Part shown: piece by piece, positions 55,548 through 63,959 of the stretch
Position numbering within the stretch: the stretch's first letter is position 1
How the letters are laid out: each line of letters starts with the position of its first letter
From: Nonomuraea angiospora
Lineage (GTDB): Bacteria > Actinomycetota > Actinomycetes > Streptosporangiales > Streptosporangiaceae
DNA length: 64,000 bases
Assembly (NCBI RefSeq): GCF_014873145.1
Contig: NZ_JADBEK010000001.1
Location: 10,168,001-10,232,000 of the forward strand
Reading direction: 5' to 3'
Notes under the pieces: generated by a model
What the model saw: the letters and a program-made list of their open reading frames with translations, nothing else
Told to the model about the DNA's origin: nothing
Database searches by the model: none
Program-made: the position numbers and the translations under genes

Positions 55548-55904
55548 ATGATTCTGCTGCGTCAGCTGCTCGGCGACGTGCTGAGGCGGTTGAGGGTGCG
55601 GCAGGGACGCACGCTACGCGAGGTGTCCACCCAGGCACGTGTCTCGCTCGGCTACTTGTCCGAGGTGGAGCGCGGCCAGAAGGAAGCCTCGTCGGAGCTG
55701 CTGGCGTCCATTTGCGGCGCACTCGAAGTGCCCCTTTCGCAGGTGTTGCGTGAGGTTTCCGACCAGTTCGCGCTGGCGGAGCTCCAGGCTGCCCCTGTGC
55801 TGGCCGACGTGCCCGATCGCGAACGGCTGCCCCTTACGGAGACGGTTCCCGGGTCGATTTCCGACTCCGTGTTCCCCGAAGTCAAGGACATGGTGGCTGC
55901 CTAA
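55548..55904 (+). CDS. clgR: ClgR-type Xre regulator of Clp protease genes
   Basis: 118 residues. Helix-turn-helix [19 protein letters not shown] followed by [20 protein letters not shown], the near-invariant core of actinobacterial ClgR, activator of clp and stress genes. ATG 55548 with GGGAGGG upstream gives the family N terminus [12 protein letters not shown]; a longer frame to 55350 adds unconserved residues. It ends in VAA, like the alanine degron by which Streptomyces ClgR is degraded by ClpP. The last 4 nt overlap the convergent glycosylase gene. Confidence 0.9.
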   Translation: MILLRQLLGDVLRRLRVRQGRTLREVSTQARVSLGYLSEVERGQKEASSELLASICGALEVPLSQVLREVSDQFALAELQAAPVLADVPDRERLPLTETVPGSISDSVFPEVKDMVAA

Positions 55905-56680
55905 CCCAGCTGGCAGCCAGCACACCACAGGATCAGCCGTTCCTGTGGCTGCGCCCCCATCTCCCCACGGCTGATGCGGGTGCCGCATCGGCGACAGGGC
56001 TTCCCCGCCCTGCCGTAGACCCACGTCTGGTTCGCCGGGCGGCGATCACCTGTGGTCACCGTGCCCGCATGTCCCTTGTTCGCGTCCAGCAAGCGCTGGG
56101 CCAGTGACACGAGCCCGTTGAGATCCTCGATCTCCCCGACCTTCTTCCACGGCCAGATACCCCGCAGGAACAGGGTCTCGGCGCGATAGATCGTGCCGAT
56201 CCCCGCCAGGTTGCGCTGATCGAGCAGCGCCTCCCCGATGGTCCTGTCGGGCGCCCCTCGCAGTCTTCGCACGGCCTCATCCGGGTCCCAGTCCGGGCCG
56301 AGCAGATCCGGCCCCAGGTGGCCGACCAGCCGCTCCTCCTCGCCTGTCCTGACGAGATCCACCATTCCCAGCCTGACCCCCACCGCCTGCCACCGCTCGT
56401 TGGCCAGGATCAGCCTGACCTGGTCGCCCGGCGCGGTCCGGCGTCCGGCCGCCATGACCTGCCAGCTCCCGTCCATGCGCAGATGGGTGTGCACGGTCAG
56501 GTCGCCTTCGACGCGGGTGAGCAGGTGCTTGCCCCTGGAGACCGTGGTGATGACCGCCCGGCCGGTCAGGTCGGCCGTGGCGTGCCTGGGAACGCGGAAG
56601 TCCGACCTGGTGAGCACCTGGCCGTCGAGTGCGCCGCGCAGCTTGGCGGCCGTGCGGTAGACGGCGTCTCCTTCGGGCAT
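55901..56680 (-). CDS. Nei/Fpg-family DNA glycosylase-lyase
   Basis: Base-excision repair of oxidised bases. 259 residues. N-terminal PEGD catalytic tip (Pro 2, Glu 3), Lys in [21 protein letters not shown], helix-two-turn-helix [20 protein letters not shown] and a C-terminal zinc finger CRRC...CAGC. The PEGD start points to the Nei (endonuclease VIII-like, Nei2) branch rather than MutM, which starts PELPE. Confidence 0.93.
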   Translation of the reverse strand: MPEGDAVYRTAAKLRGALDGQVLTRSDFRVPRHATADLTGRAVITTVSRGKHLLTRVEGDLTVHTHLRMDGSWQVMAAGRRTAPGDQVRLILANERWQAVGVRLGMVDLVRTGEEERLVGHLGPDLLGPDWDPDEAVRRLRGAPDRTIGEALLDQRNLAGIGTIYRAETLFLRGIWPWKKVGEIEDLNGLVSLAQRLLDANKGHAGTVTTGDRRPANQTWVYGRAGKPCRRCGTRISRGEMGAQPQERLILWCAGCQLG

Positions 56681-56689
56681 CCCTCCAGT

Positions 56690-57286
56690 CTAGGAACGCC
56701 TGCCCGCCTCGTGGGCGGCCACCCAGCCGTCCACCAGCGCGCACAGCTGATCGAGCGCCTCCTCAGCGCGCTCGCGCTCGCCGGTCGTGAGAAAGTCGAT
56801 CTGCAGCCCCGAGTACGCCGAGTTGACCAGGGTGGAGATCCGCAACGCGTCGGCCTCCGGGACGCCGCGATCGCGCAGCAGACCCGCCACGAACTCCGAC
56901 CGGTCGGCCAGCAGCCGGGGCACGTGCCCCAGGAGCCTGCCGCCGGCCGCCAGCCCCTCGATCTCGCGGATCAGGCGGGCGACCGGCAGGTTCTCCTCCT
57001 GCGCCTGCCAGTCCCAGGTGCGGCGGATGATCGTGCCCACGCTGTCGGAGCCTGTCCAGCCCGGCAGCGAGCGCAGCCAGGCGCGGTGCCGCTCGTCCAG
57101 GCGCTCCATGGTGGCCGAGAGCAGCGCCTCCTTGTCGGAGAAGTGGTGGGTCAGCACACGGGTGGACTTGCCCAGATGCTCGGCCAGCGGGCGCATCGAC
57201 AGCGTGGAGAGGCCGTGGTCGGCCAGGTAGTCGACGATCTGGTCGAGCAGTTCTTCCCGGCGGTGCGGGTCGGCGGTCCTGGCCAT
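56690..57286 (-). CDS. TetR-family regulator
   Basis: 198 residues. Helix-turn-helix at about 25-50 (LSTLSMRPLAEHLGKSTRVLTHHF), then a variable ligand domain (TWDWQAQEENLPVARLIREIEGLAAGG). Divergent from an MFS transporter gene, with repeated GTTACCC sites between them; probably represses it and itself. Ends 9 nt before the glycosylase start, so read-through into that gene is possible. Confidence 0.93.
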   Translation of the reverse strand: MARTADPHRREELLDQIVDYLADHGLSTLSMRPLAEHLGKSTRVLTHHFSDKEALLSATMERLDERHRAWLRSLPGWTGSDSVGTIIRRTWDWQAQEENLPVARLIREIEGLAAGGRLLGHVPRLLADRSEFVAGLLRDRGVPEADALRISTLVNSAYSGLQIDFLTTGERERAEEALDQLCALVDGWVAAHEAGRRS

Positions 57287-57316
57287 CGGCGAAATCCCTC
57301 TGACGTCATTGGGGTT

Positions 57317-57353
57317 ACGACTGTTACCCTATATGGGAAACGACTGTTACCCT
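57317..57353. promoter_or_regulatory. TetR operator candidate between the TetR and MFS genes
   Basis: ACGACTGTTACCCT is exactly repeated at 57317-57330 and 57340-57353, and GTTACCC-TATAT-GGGAAAC (57323-57341) forms a near-perfect dyad between them. The TATAT centre may be a -10 element. Confidence 0.7.
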
Positions 57354-57369
57354 TATTGAGGGGATACCC

Positions 57370-58557
57370 ATGTCCATCGACGTGCGGGCGCGTGCCCGCC
57401 TGCCCGCGTGGCTGCTCGCCCTGGTCTTCACCACGTTCACTTTCGCCACCGACGACTACGTCGTCGCGGGCGTGCTGCCCGCGCTCTCCGCCGATCTCGA
57501 GGTCAGCGAGGCGGCGGGCGGGCAGCTCGTCACCGCCTTCTCGCTGGCGTTCGCGCTGGGGGCGCCCGTGGCCTCCGTGGTGAGCGCCACGTGGTCGCGG
57601 CGCGGGCTGCTCACCTGGGCCCTGGCGCTGTTCATCGTGGCGAACGGGGCGGCGGCGCTCACGACGTCCTACGCCGTCCTCATGGGGCTGCGCGTGCTGG
57701 CGGCGCTGGCCGCGGCGGCCGTCGTGCCCGCCGCCTACGCCCTCGTCGCCTCCCTCGCCCCCGACGAGTGCCGGGGACGCTACCTGGCGCTGGTGATGGG
57801 CGGGATGACCGGGTCGCTCATGCTCGGCGTGCCCATCGGCACGTGGGTGGGAGGCGCGTTCGGCTGGCAGGCCACGTTCGTGCTCGGCGGGCTGCTGGGG
57901 CTCGCCGCGCTGGTCGCGATCAGGGCGACGCTGCCGGAGCCGCCTGCGGTGGCGGCCATGCCGGTCAGGGAGCGGCTGGCGCCGCTGGTCCGGCCTCAGG
58001 TGCTGCTCGGGCTGCTCGGCGTCGTGGGGATCGTGCTGGGCAGCATGATGCTGATGACCTATCTCGCGCCGTACCTGCGGGACCTGGCCGGGGCCGGGCC
58101 GGCGGAGCTGGGTTGGGTGTTCGCGCTGGCAGGCCTGGCCGGGCTGGCGGGCGGGCAGCTCGGGGGATGGGCCGCCGACTGGTGGGGCGCGGATCGGGCG
58201 CTGATCGCGGGCATCGCCGGGTTCGCGGCGGTGATGGGCCTGTTCGCCGCCTGCTGGGCGTTGCGGCCGGTGCCGTTGCCCGCGCTCCTGCCGCTGCTGC
58301 TGGTGTGGGCGGCCGTGTCGTGGTGGATCCCGCCGCCCGCGCAGACCCGGCTGCTCGCGCTGGCCGGTCCGGCCGGGCCGCAGGCGCTGGCGCTCAACAG
58401 CAGCGCCGTCTACGTCGGGGTCTCGGGAGGCGGCGCGGTGGGCGGGCTCGTCCTGCAGAGCCATGGAAGCGGCTGGCTGCCCCCGGCGGCGGCCGTCGTG
58501 GAGCTGGCCGCCCTCGGGCTCTTCTGGGCGGCGGGCAGGCGGCGCCCGCCGCCGTAG
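57370..58557 (+). CDS. MFS transporter (drug efflux type)
   Basis: 395 residues with about 12 membrane helices. The N-terminal TTFTFATDDYVVAGVLPALS and the motif-A-like loop FALGAPVASVV resemble chloramphenicol- or arabinose-efflux (DHA1) carriers. ATG 57370 is 84 nt from the divergent TetR start, with the operator in between. Substrate unknown; TetR pairing suggests inducible export. Confidence 0.9.
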   Translation: MSIDVRARARLPAWLLALVFTTFTFATDDYVVAGVLPALSADLEVSEAAGGQLVTAFSLAFALGAPVASVVSATWSRRGLLTWALALFIVANGAAALTTSYAVLMGLRVLAALAAAAVVPAAYALVASLAPDECRGRYLALVMGGMTGSLMLGVPIGTWVGGAFGWQATFVLGGLLGLAALVAIRATLPEPPAVAAMPVRERLAPLVRPQVLLGLLGVVGIVLGSMMLMTYLAPYLRDLAGAGPAELGWVFALAGLAGLAGGQLGGWAADWWGADRALIAGIAGFAAVMGLFAACWALRPVPLPALLPLLLVWAAVSWWIPPPAQTRLLALAGPAGPQALALNSSAVYVGVSGGGAVGGLVLQSHGSGWLPPAAAVVELAALGLFWAAGRRRPPP

Positions 58558-58560
58558 GGA

Positions 58561-59010
58561 TCAGTCCCAGGCGGCCGGGTCGGCGGCGAGCTGGCGGACC
58601 CGCTCGGGCAGCGCCCCGGAGGCGACCTGGTCGAGGGTGACCTCTTCCAGGATGGAGCGCTCGGTGGCGCGCAACGCGATCCACACCTGCTGCAACGACT
58701 CGGCGGGCCCCCGGTAGCCGACATGCTCGGGCCGCTCGCCGCGTACGTTGGCCAACGGGCCGTCCACGGCCCTGATCACATCGGCCAGCGAGATCTCGGT
58801 GGCGGGCCTGGCCAGCACGTAGCCGCCCTCGGGCCCACGCTGCCCGCGCACGAGCCCGGCACGCCGCATCTGCAACAGGATGTTCTCCAGGTATTTGGGC
58901 GGCATGTCCTGTTCCTTGGCGAGCTCGCCCACGGTAGTCGGGCCTGCACCGGCTGCGGCGAGTTCGGCGGCGGCACGGAGGGCGTAGTCGACACGAGCGG
59001 AAAGGCGCAT
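58561..59010 (-). CDS. Rrf2-family regulator without cysteines
   Basis: 149 residues. N-terminal winged helix (SARVDYALRAAAELA, LAKEQDMPPKYLENILLQM, GPEGGYVLARPATEISLADV) typical of Rrf2/IscR. There is no cysteine anywhere in the protein, so it cannot bind an Fe-S cluster in the IscR or NsrR way and must sense something else or bind DNA constitutively. Convergent with the MFS gene. Confidence 0.92.
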   Translation of the reverse strand: MRLSARVDYALRAAAELAAAGAGPTTVGELAKEQDMPPKYLENILLQMRRAGLVRGQRGPEGGYVLARPATEISLADVIRAVDGPLANVRGERPEHVGYRGPAESLQQVWIALRATERSILEEVTLDQVASGALPERVRQLAADPAAWD

Positions 59011-59128
59011 GTTCTCGATTATCCCCCCTGGTCAACACTGGTTAGGCGCAAGCTCGTCAGAACGGGCACTGACGGGAACCGGCTGTGGTGGTGCACCCAG
59101 TGCGGGTAAGGTGTGGCGTGGTCGAACA
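59011..59128. other. 5' part of the Rrf2-ROK intergenic region
   Basis: Presumably holds the divergent promoters of the Rrf2 gene and of the ROK leader; no motif is strong enough to place them. Confidence 0.4.
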
Positions 59129-59250
59129 CGCGAGTGATAACCAAGCTCGCGAGGGAGGCCAAGGCAGGATCTACTCACCGCCGGAAGGGCGGAGCACGCG
59201 CAGCCCAGACCGGGTGTGCGGGCTGGGGCGTGGAAACCCGCGCGAGCGGG
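59129..59250 (+). ncRNA. Candidate structured leader RNA upstream of the ROK gene
   Basis: Four consecutive helices: 59129-59134/59146-59151 (CGCGAG/CTCGCG), 59178-59182/59188-59192 (CCGCC/GGCGG), 59201-59206/59220-59225 (CAGCCC/GGGCTG) and 59237-59241/59246-59250 (CCCGC/GCGGG with a GCGA tetraloop). It ends about 135 nt before the ROK start. I cannot match it to a known riboswitch, RNase P, tmRNA or SRP RNA. At this GC content some helices are expected by chance. Confidence 0.35.
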
Positions 59251-59385
59251 GCCGGAAGGTGAATCGCCAAGCAACAGCGTCGCGACCATGCGCGTAGCCG
59301 CACGGTTGGGACGGCTGGAATCCCCCGGATTCATCCGTGGGGAGCGCTTCAAAACAGCGGTTCTCATGAGACGGCGGAATTCAGC

Positions 59386-60567
59386 GTGGAGCGACGCCCT
59401 GGTGTGCCCAGACTGCTCAGGGAGATCAACGACCGGGCCGCGCTGGACCTGTTGCTCGCCACAGGCCCCATGACCCGTGGCCAGATCGGCGATCTGACCG
59501 GCCTGTCCAAGGTCACGGCCTCGCAGACGCTGGCCAGGCTGGAGGAGCGCGGCCTGGTCGAGGTGGTCGGCACCCAGGCCGGCGGGCGGGGGCCCAACGC
59601 GGCCCTCTACTCCGTGATCCCCTCCAGCGCGTACGTGGCCGGCCTCGAGGTCGGCCCCGAGCTGATCTCCACCGCGGTGGCCGACATCCACGGCAACACG
59701 ATCGCCGAGGTCACGGTCGACCCCGGCGGCCACGACGACCCCGTCTCGGTGGTCCACGGCGCGATCGTCAAGGCCTGCCGCAGCGCCAAGATCAGCCTCT
59801 CCAAGCTGCGCGGCGTCGTGATCGGCACCCCTGGCGTGGTCGATCCGCGCAGCGGCGACGTGCGCTTCTCGTTCGACCTGCCGGGCTGGCACGAGGGCAT
59901 CCACGAGGCCCTGGCCGGCGACCTGCGGCGCCAGGTCACCATCGAGAACGACGTCAACCTCGCCGCCCTCGCCGAGCGGGCCGACGGGGCGGCCAAGGGG
60001 CTCGACGACTTCGTCCTGCTGTGGTCCAGCCGCGGCCTCGGCCTGGCGATCATGCTCGGCGGCAAGCTGCACCGGGGCCGCTCCGGCAGCGCGGGCGAGA
60101 TCGGCTACCTGCCGGTGCCCGGCGTGCCGCTGCCCGAGGACATCCGCACCGAGCCCGGGCGGCTGCCCTCGCTGGCGGGCGGCCTGCAGTCGCTGGTCAG
60201 TGCCGAGGCGGTGGCGGAGCTGGCCCAGACGTACGGGTTCGCGGCCGACAGCGCGGGCGAGTGCGTCAAGGTCGCGATGGCGGCGGGCGCCGCGGGCGAG
60301 CCGCTGCTCGACGAGATCGCCAACCGGCTCGCCCTGGGCGTCGCCGCCGTGTGCGTGATCCTCGACCCCGGCCTGGTCGTGCTGGCCGGGGAGATCGGCC
60401 ACGCCGGCGGACCCGCGCTCACCTCCCGGGTGGAGGAGGCCGTGGCCAGGATCTGCCCCGTGCGCCCCCAGGTCGTCACCACGAAGGTGACCGACGCCAA
60501 CCCGGTGCTGCGCGGCGCCGTGCTGGCCGCCCTCGACCAGGCCCGCGAGGAGCTGCTGGCGCCTTAG
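59386..60567 (+). CDS. ROK-family transcriptional regulator (NagC/XylR type)
   Basis: 393 residues. N-terminal winged helix (TRGQIGDLTGLSKVTASQTL, ARLEERGLVEVVGTQAGGRG) followed by the ROK sugar-kinase-like domain (GVVIGTPGVVDPRSG, VTIENDVNLAALAE, GRSGSAGEIGYLPV). The kinase-type catalytic region is degenerate relative to true ROK kinases, as in regulators. GTG 59386 is the most likely start, with a weak binding site. Next to a GH3 hexosaminidase and a sugar ABC operon, it probably responds to an amino sugar. Confidence 0.88.
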   Translation: MERRPGVPRLLREINDRAALDLLLATGPMTRGQIGDLTGLSKVTASQTLARLEERGLVEVVGTQAGGRGPNAALYSVIPSSAYVAGLEVGPELISTAVADIHGNTIAEVTVDPGGHDDPVSVVHGAIVKACRSAKISLSKLRGVVIGTPGVVDPRSGDVRFSFDLPGWHEGIHEALAGDLRRQVTIENDVNLAALAERADGAAKGLDDFVLLWSSRGLGLAIMLGGKLHRGRSGSAGEIGYLPVPGVPLPEDIRTEPGRLPSLAGGLQSLVSAEAVAELAQTYGFAADSAGECVKVAMAAGAAGEPLLDEIANRLALGVAAVCVILDPGLVVLAGEIGHAGGPALTSRVEEAVARICPVRPQVVTTKVTDANPVLRGAVLAALDQAREELLAP

Positions 60568-60590
60568 ACCGTGAGCGAGTCGCCGGCGTC

Positions 60591-62030
60591 TCAGGCCGTG
60601 AGGAGCTCGATCGCGGCCTGGGCGTTGGCCCGGGCGGCCCCGTACGTGGCGATGTAGGCGGCGCTGTCGGGGCGCCACACGGGCAGCCCCATCTCGATCA
60701 CCGTCGCGTCCGGGCGGGCCGCCACCAGCGCGGAGACCAGTTCCTGGCTCGCCTGGTGGCGGTGCGCGTCCTTGACCACCACGACCAGGGACCGGTTCAC
60801 GGCCTTGGCCAGCAGGGCAGGGACGTCGGCGGCCGCGGGCTTGACCCGGACGATCTCCGCGTCCGGCAGCCACGGGCCCACGCCCCACGGCACGTCGCCC
60901 ACGGCGATCGTCGGCGGGGTGTCCACCTCGATCACCAGGGGCTCGACCAGGGGCTCCGTCTCTCCGGTCAGCCGCACGGCGCGGCGCGCGGCGTGCAGGC
61001 CGACCACGTTCTGCTCGGCGGCGACGGGCGCGGGCGCCCCGAACCAGGCCCGCAGCGCCGCCACCCGTGCCCCCGCCTCCTCCAGCCGGGAGAGCGGCAG
61101 GCGCCCCTCGCGCACCGCGGAGACGATCTCCGCGATGATGGCCTGGACGTCGTCGTAGGTCGGCAGCGGCCCGAGGCACAGCAGGTCGGCCCCGGCCGCG
61201 AGGGTCAGCACCGCGCCGCCGGCCAGGCCCACGCTCCTGGTGATCGCCCGCATGTCGAGCGCGTCGGTGATGACCACGCCGTCGTAGCCGAGCTCGCCCC
61301 TGAGGAGCCCGGTGAGCGCGGCGCTGGACAGCGTCGCGGGCGTCTCGCCCGTCACCGCCGGCACCGCGACGTGCGCGGTCATCACCGACCTGGCCCCCGC
61401 GCCGACCGCCGCCCGGAACGGGGCCAGCTCCCGCTCCCGCAGCACGTCCAGGCCCACGTCCACGACGGGGATCGCCAGGTGGGAGTCCACCCGGGTGGCG
61501 CCGTGGCCGGGGAAGTGCTTGACGCAGGCGGCCACGTTCACCGACTGCAGGCCCTCCACGGCCGCCACCGTGTGCCTGGCGACCAGTTTCGCGTCGGGCC
61601 CGAACGACCTGGTGCCGATCACCGGGTTGTCGGCCTCGGTGTTGACGTCGGCGCTGGGCGCCATGTCCAGGTTGATGCCGCAGGCGGCCAGCTCCGAGCC
61701 GATCGCGCGGTAGACCCGGCGGGTCAGCTCGACGTCGTCCACCGCGCCCAGCGCCGCGTTCCCCGGGTACGGGCTGCCGACGTGGTACGCCAGCCGCGTC
61801 ACGTCGCCGCCCTCCTCGTCCAGCGAGATGACGGGCTCCCCGGCGCCCCGCAGCGCGGACGTCAGGCCGCTCACCTGGCCGGGGTCGGCCACGTTGAAGC
61901 CGAAGAGCGTGACGCCGCCCAGGCCCTGCTCCAGCTCGCGCAGCACCCATTCGGGCGCCACGGTGCCCTGGAAGGCGACGAGCAGCGTGCCGGCCGCGAG
62001 GCGGCGCAGCCCCCGATCACTCTGACTCAT
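60591..62030 (-). CDS. Glycoside hydrolase family 3, beta-N-acetylhexosaminidase (NagZ-like)
   Basis: 479 residues. The NagZ signature KHFPGHGATRVDSH (Lys 171 to His 184, with the catalytic Asp-His pair) and nucleophile Asp 256 in VVITDALDM are intact; DEEGGDVTRL and LDMAPSADVN are other family patches. A C-terminal domain follows about residue 340. No signal peptide, so likely cytoplasmic, acting on imported amino-sugar oligosaccharides or muropeptides. It is third in the permease-permease-hydrolase order, behind a hairpin. Confidence 0.9.
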   Translation of the reverse strand: MSQSDRGLRRLAAGTLLVAFQGTVAPEWVLRELEQGLGGVTLFGFNVADPGQVSGLTSALRGAGEPVISLDEEGGDVTRLAYHVGSPYPGNAALGAVDDVELTRRVYRAIGSELAACGINLDMAPSADVNTEADNPVIGTRSFGPDAKLVARHTVAAVEGLQSVNVAACVKHFPGHGATRVDSHLAIPVVDVGLDVLRERELAPFRAAVGAGARSVMTAHVAVPAVTGETPATLSSAALTGLLRGELGYDGVVITDALDMRAITRSVGLAGGAVLTLAAGADLLCLGPLPTYDDVQAIIAEIVSAVREGRLPLSRLEEAGARVAALRAWFGAPAPVAAEQNVVGLHAARRAVRLTGETEPLVEPLVIEVDTPPTIAVGDVPWGVGPWLPDAEIVRVKPAAADVPALLAKAVNRSLVVVVKDAHRHQASQELVSALVAARPDATVIEMGLPVWRPDSAAYIATYGAARANAQAAIELLTA

Positions 62031-62062
62031 AGCTCCTCATCGGATTTCAGGCCCAAAGATGG

Positions 62063-62090
62063 GCAGGGTCGAACAAGGCGTTCGCCCTGC
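62063..62090 (-). terminator. Hairpin between the ABC permease and hexosaminidase genes
   Basis: GCAGGG-(T)-CGAAC (62063-62074) pairs with GTTCG-CCCTGC (62080-62090), 5-nt loop, one bulge. It follows the permease stop and precedes the hydrolase start, so it may reduce expression of the hydrolase relative to the transporter. Confidence 0.65.
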
Positions 62091-62095
62091 GGATG

Positions 62096-62950
62096 TCAGC
62101 CCTTCACGGCCCCGGCGACCAGGCCGGAGACCATGCGGCGTTGTACGAGAAGGAAGAAGATGACGACCGGGATGGTCATCATCGTGGAGCTGGCCATGAT
62201 GGCGCCCCAGTCGGTGCCCTTCTGCCCGAAGAAGTACTGCAGGGCGACGGGCATCGTGTATTTCGTCGGGTCGTTGATCAGGTACAGCGCCATGATCAGC
62301 TCGTTCCAAGCGGTGATGAACGAGAAGATGCTGGTCGCGACCAGCCCCGGGGCCACCAGCGGGAAGAGCACCTTCCAGAAGGTGGTGAACCGGCTCGCGC
62401 CGTCGATCCAGGCCGCCTCCTCCAGCGACTTGGGCACGGCGGCCACGAACGTGCGCAGCATCCAGATCCCGAACGGCAGCGTCAGCGCGACCTGCGTGAC
62501 GATCAGGCCGAGCAGTTGGTCGTACAGGCCCAGCCGCTTGACGCCGAGGAACAGCGGGATGAGCAGCGCCTCGGCCGGGATCATCTGCGCGACGAGCAGC
62601 AGGGCCAGGAACGGCGTGCGTCCCTTGAACCGGAACCGGGCCACGGCGGTGGCCGACAGCAGCGCGAAGACCGCGCCGATCAGGACCGTGCCGAGCGCGA
62701 CGATGGCGCTGTTGCGCATGTAGAGCCAGATCGAGTGCCCGGCCACGCCGTCGGTGAGCACCCGCGTGACGTGCTCGAAGGTGAAGTGCGTGGGGAACGG
62801 GATGAAGTCGGTGGTGAAGATCTGGTCGTTCGCCTTGAAGCCGGTGGAGACCATCCAGTAGACGGGGAAGACGGCGACCAGGAAGACCAGCACGCCTGCC
62901 GCGTTGAGCGCGGTCTTGCCCAGGCGCCTGCGGGCCAGCGGGCTCTTCAC
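62096..62950 (-). CDS. Carbohydrate ABC transporter permease (MalG type)
   Basis: 284 residues, six membrane helices, EAA loop SLEEAAWIDGASRFTTFWKV. The GTG at 62950 overlaps the upstream permease stop by 4 nt. Likely imports amino-sugar oligosaccharides by context (ROK regulator, GH3 hexosaminidase), resembling NgcG. Confidence 0.9.
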   Translation of the reverse strand: MKSPLARRRLGKTALNAAGVLVFLVAVFPVYWMVSTGFKANDQIFTTDFIPFPTHFTFEHVTRVLTDGVAGHSIWLYMRNSAIVALGTVLIGAVFALLSATAVARFRFKGRTPFLALLLVAQMIPAEALLIPLFLGVKRLGLYDQLLGLIVTQVALTLPFGIWMLRTFVAAVPKSLEEAAWIDGASRFTTFWKVLFPLVAPGLVATSIFSFITAWNELIMALYLINDPTKYTMPVALQYFFGQKGTDWGAIMASSTMMTIPVVIFFLLVQRRMVSGLVAGAVKG

Positions 62951-63954
62951 AGCTCCTCCTGCTTGAACATCTGGCGGATGTAGGCCGCGGTGACGATGAG
63001 CAGGATCACGGTCAGCACCACCGCGATGGCCGCGCCCGATCCCATCTTCGGCGGGGCCTTGAAGGCCTCGGTCACCGCGTACATCGACAGGTTGTACGCC
63101 TCCCGGTTGGTGGTGCCGGCCAGCACGTACAGCTGGGCGAAGACCTTGAAGTCCCAGATGATCGAGAGCACGGTCAGCACCGCGAACACCGGCTTGAGCA
63201 GCGGGAAGGTGATCTTCCTGAACGTGCGCCAGGCGCCGGAGCCGTCCACCTTGGCCGCCTCGTACAGCTCGGCCGGGATGCCCTTGAGGCCGGCCAGCAC
63301 CGAGACGGCGATGAACGGGAAGCCCGCCCAGACGACGCAGACCGTCAGCGCCATGTAGATGGACCAGGCGTCGTTGAGCCACGGCACGCCGGACCAGTTC
63401 GCCCTGCCGAACAGCGCGTTGGAGAGCCCGTCGGGCAGCAGGTTGAGCGCCCAGTTGACGATGCCGGCCTCGGCGTCGAACAGCGAGCGCCAGATCATGC
63501 CCTGCGCCACCGGCGGCACCGCCCAGGCGAACATGATGCCGATGATGACGAACAACGACATCTTCTTGCCGAGCCGGTGCAGCAGGACGCCGACGGCGGT
63601 GCCGAGGATCAGCGTGAGCGGCACGGCGATCGCCGCGAACACCACCGTGTTGCGCAGCGAGGACCAGAAGATGTCGTTCTCGAAGACCTTGGTGAAGTTC
63701 TCGAGCCCGACCCAGGTGGCCGGCTTCTTGCCCGAGATCTGGACGAGTCCCACCTTCTGGAAGGAGATGATCACCATCTGGATCAGCGGCCACAGCAGCA
63801 GCGCGCCGATGACCAGCAGCCCCGGGATCAGCAGGACGTAGGGGATCGACCAGGCGGGCAGCCCGCTGGCCCGCGGTGGCCGGTGTGAGCGGCGCCGTCC
63901 CGGGGTGGAGGCGCGGCCTCCACCCCGGGGGGCGAGCGTTGACGTGTTCGTCAT
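62947..63954 (-). CDS. Carbohydrate ABC transporter permease (MalF type)
   Basis: 335 residues, with a basic Pro/Arg N terminus and six membrane helices; EAA loop ELYEAAKVDGSGAWRTFRKI. Partner of the permease at 62096-62950, resembling NgcF. The binding-protein gene ends 5 nt upstream. No ATPase is in the visible part of the operon. Confidence 0.9.
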   Translation of the reverse strand: MTNTSTLAPRGGGRASTPGRRRSHRPPRASGLPAWSIPYVLLIPGLLVIGALLLWPLIQMVIISFQKVGLVQISGKKPATWVGLENFTKVFENDIFWSSLRNTVVFAAIAVPLTLILGTAVGVLLHRLGKKMSLFVIIGIMFAWAVPPVAQGMIWRSLFDAEAGIVNWALNLLPDGLSNALFGRANWSGVPWLNDAWSIYMALTVCVVWAGFPFIAVSVLAGLKGIPAELYEAAKVDGSGAWRTFRKITFPLLKPVFAVLTVLSIIWDFKVFAQLYVLAGTTNREAYNLSMYAVTEAFKAPPKMGSGAAIAVVLTVILLIVTAAYIRQMFKQEEL

Positions 63955-63959
63955 AGGTC

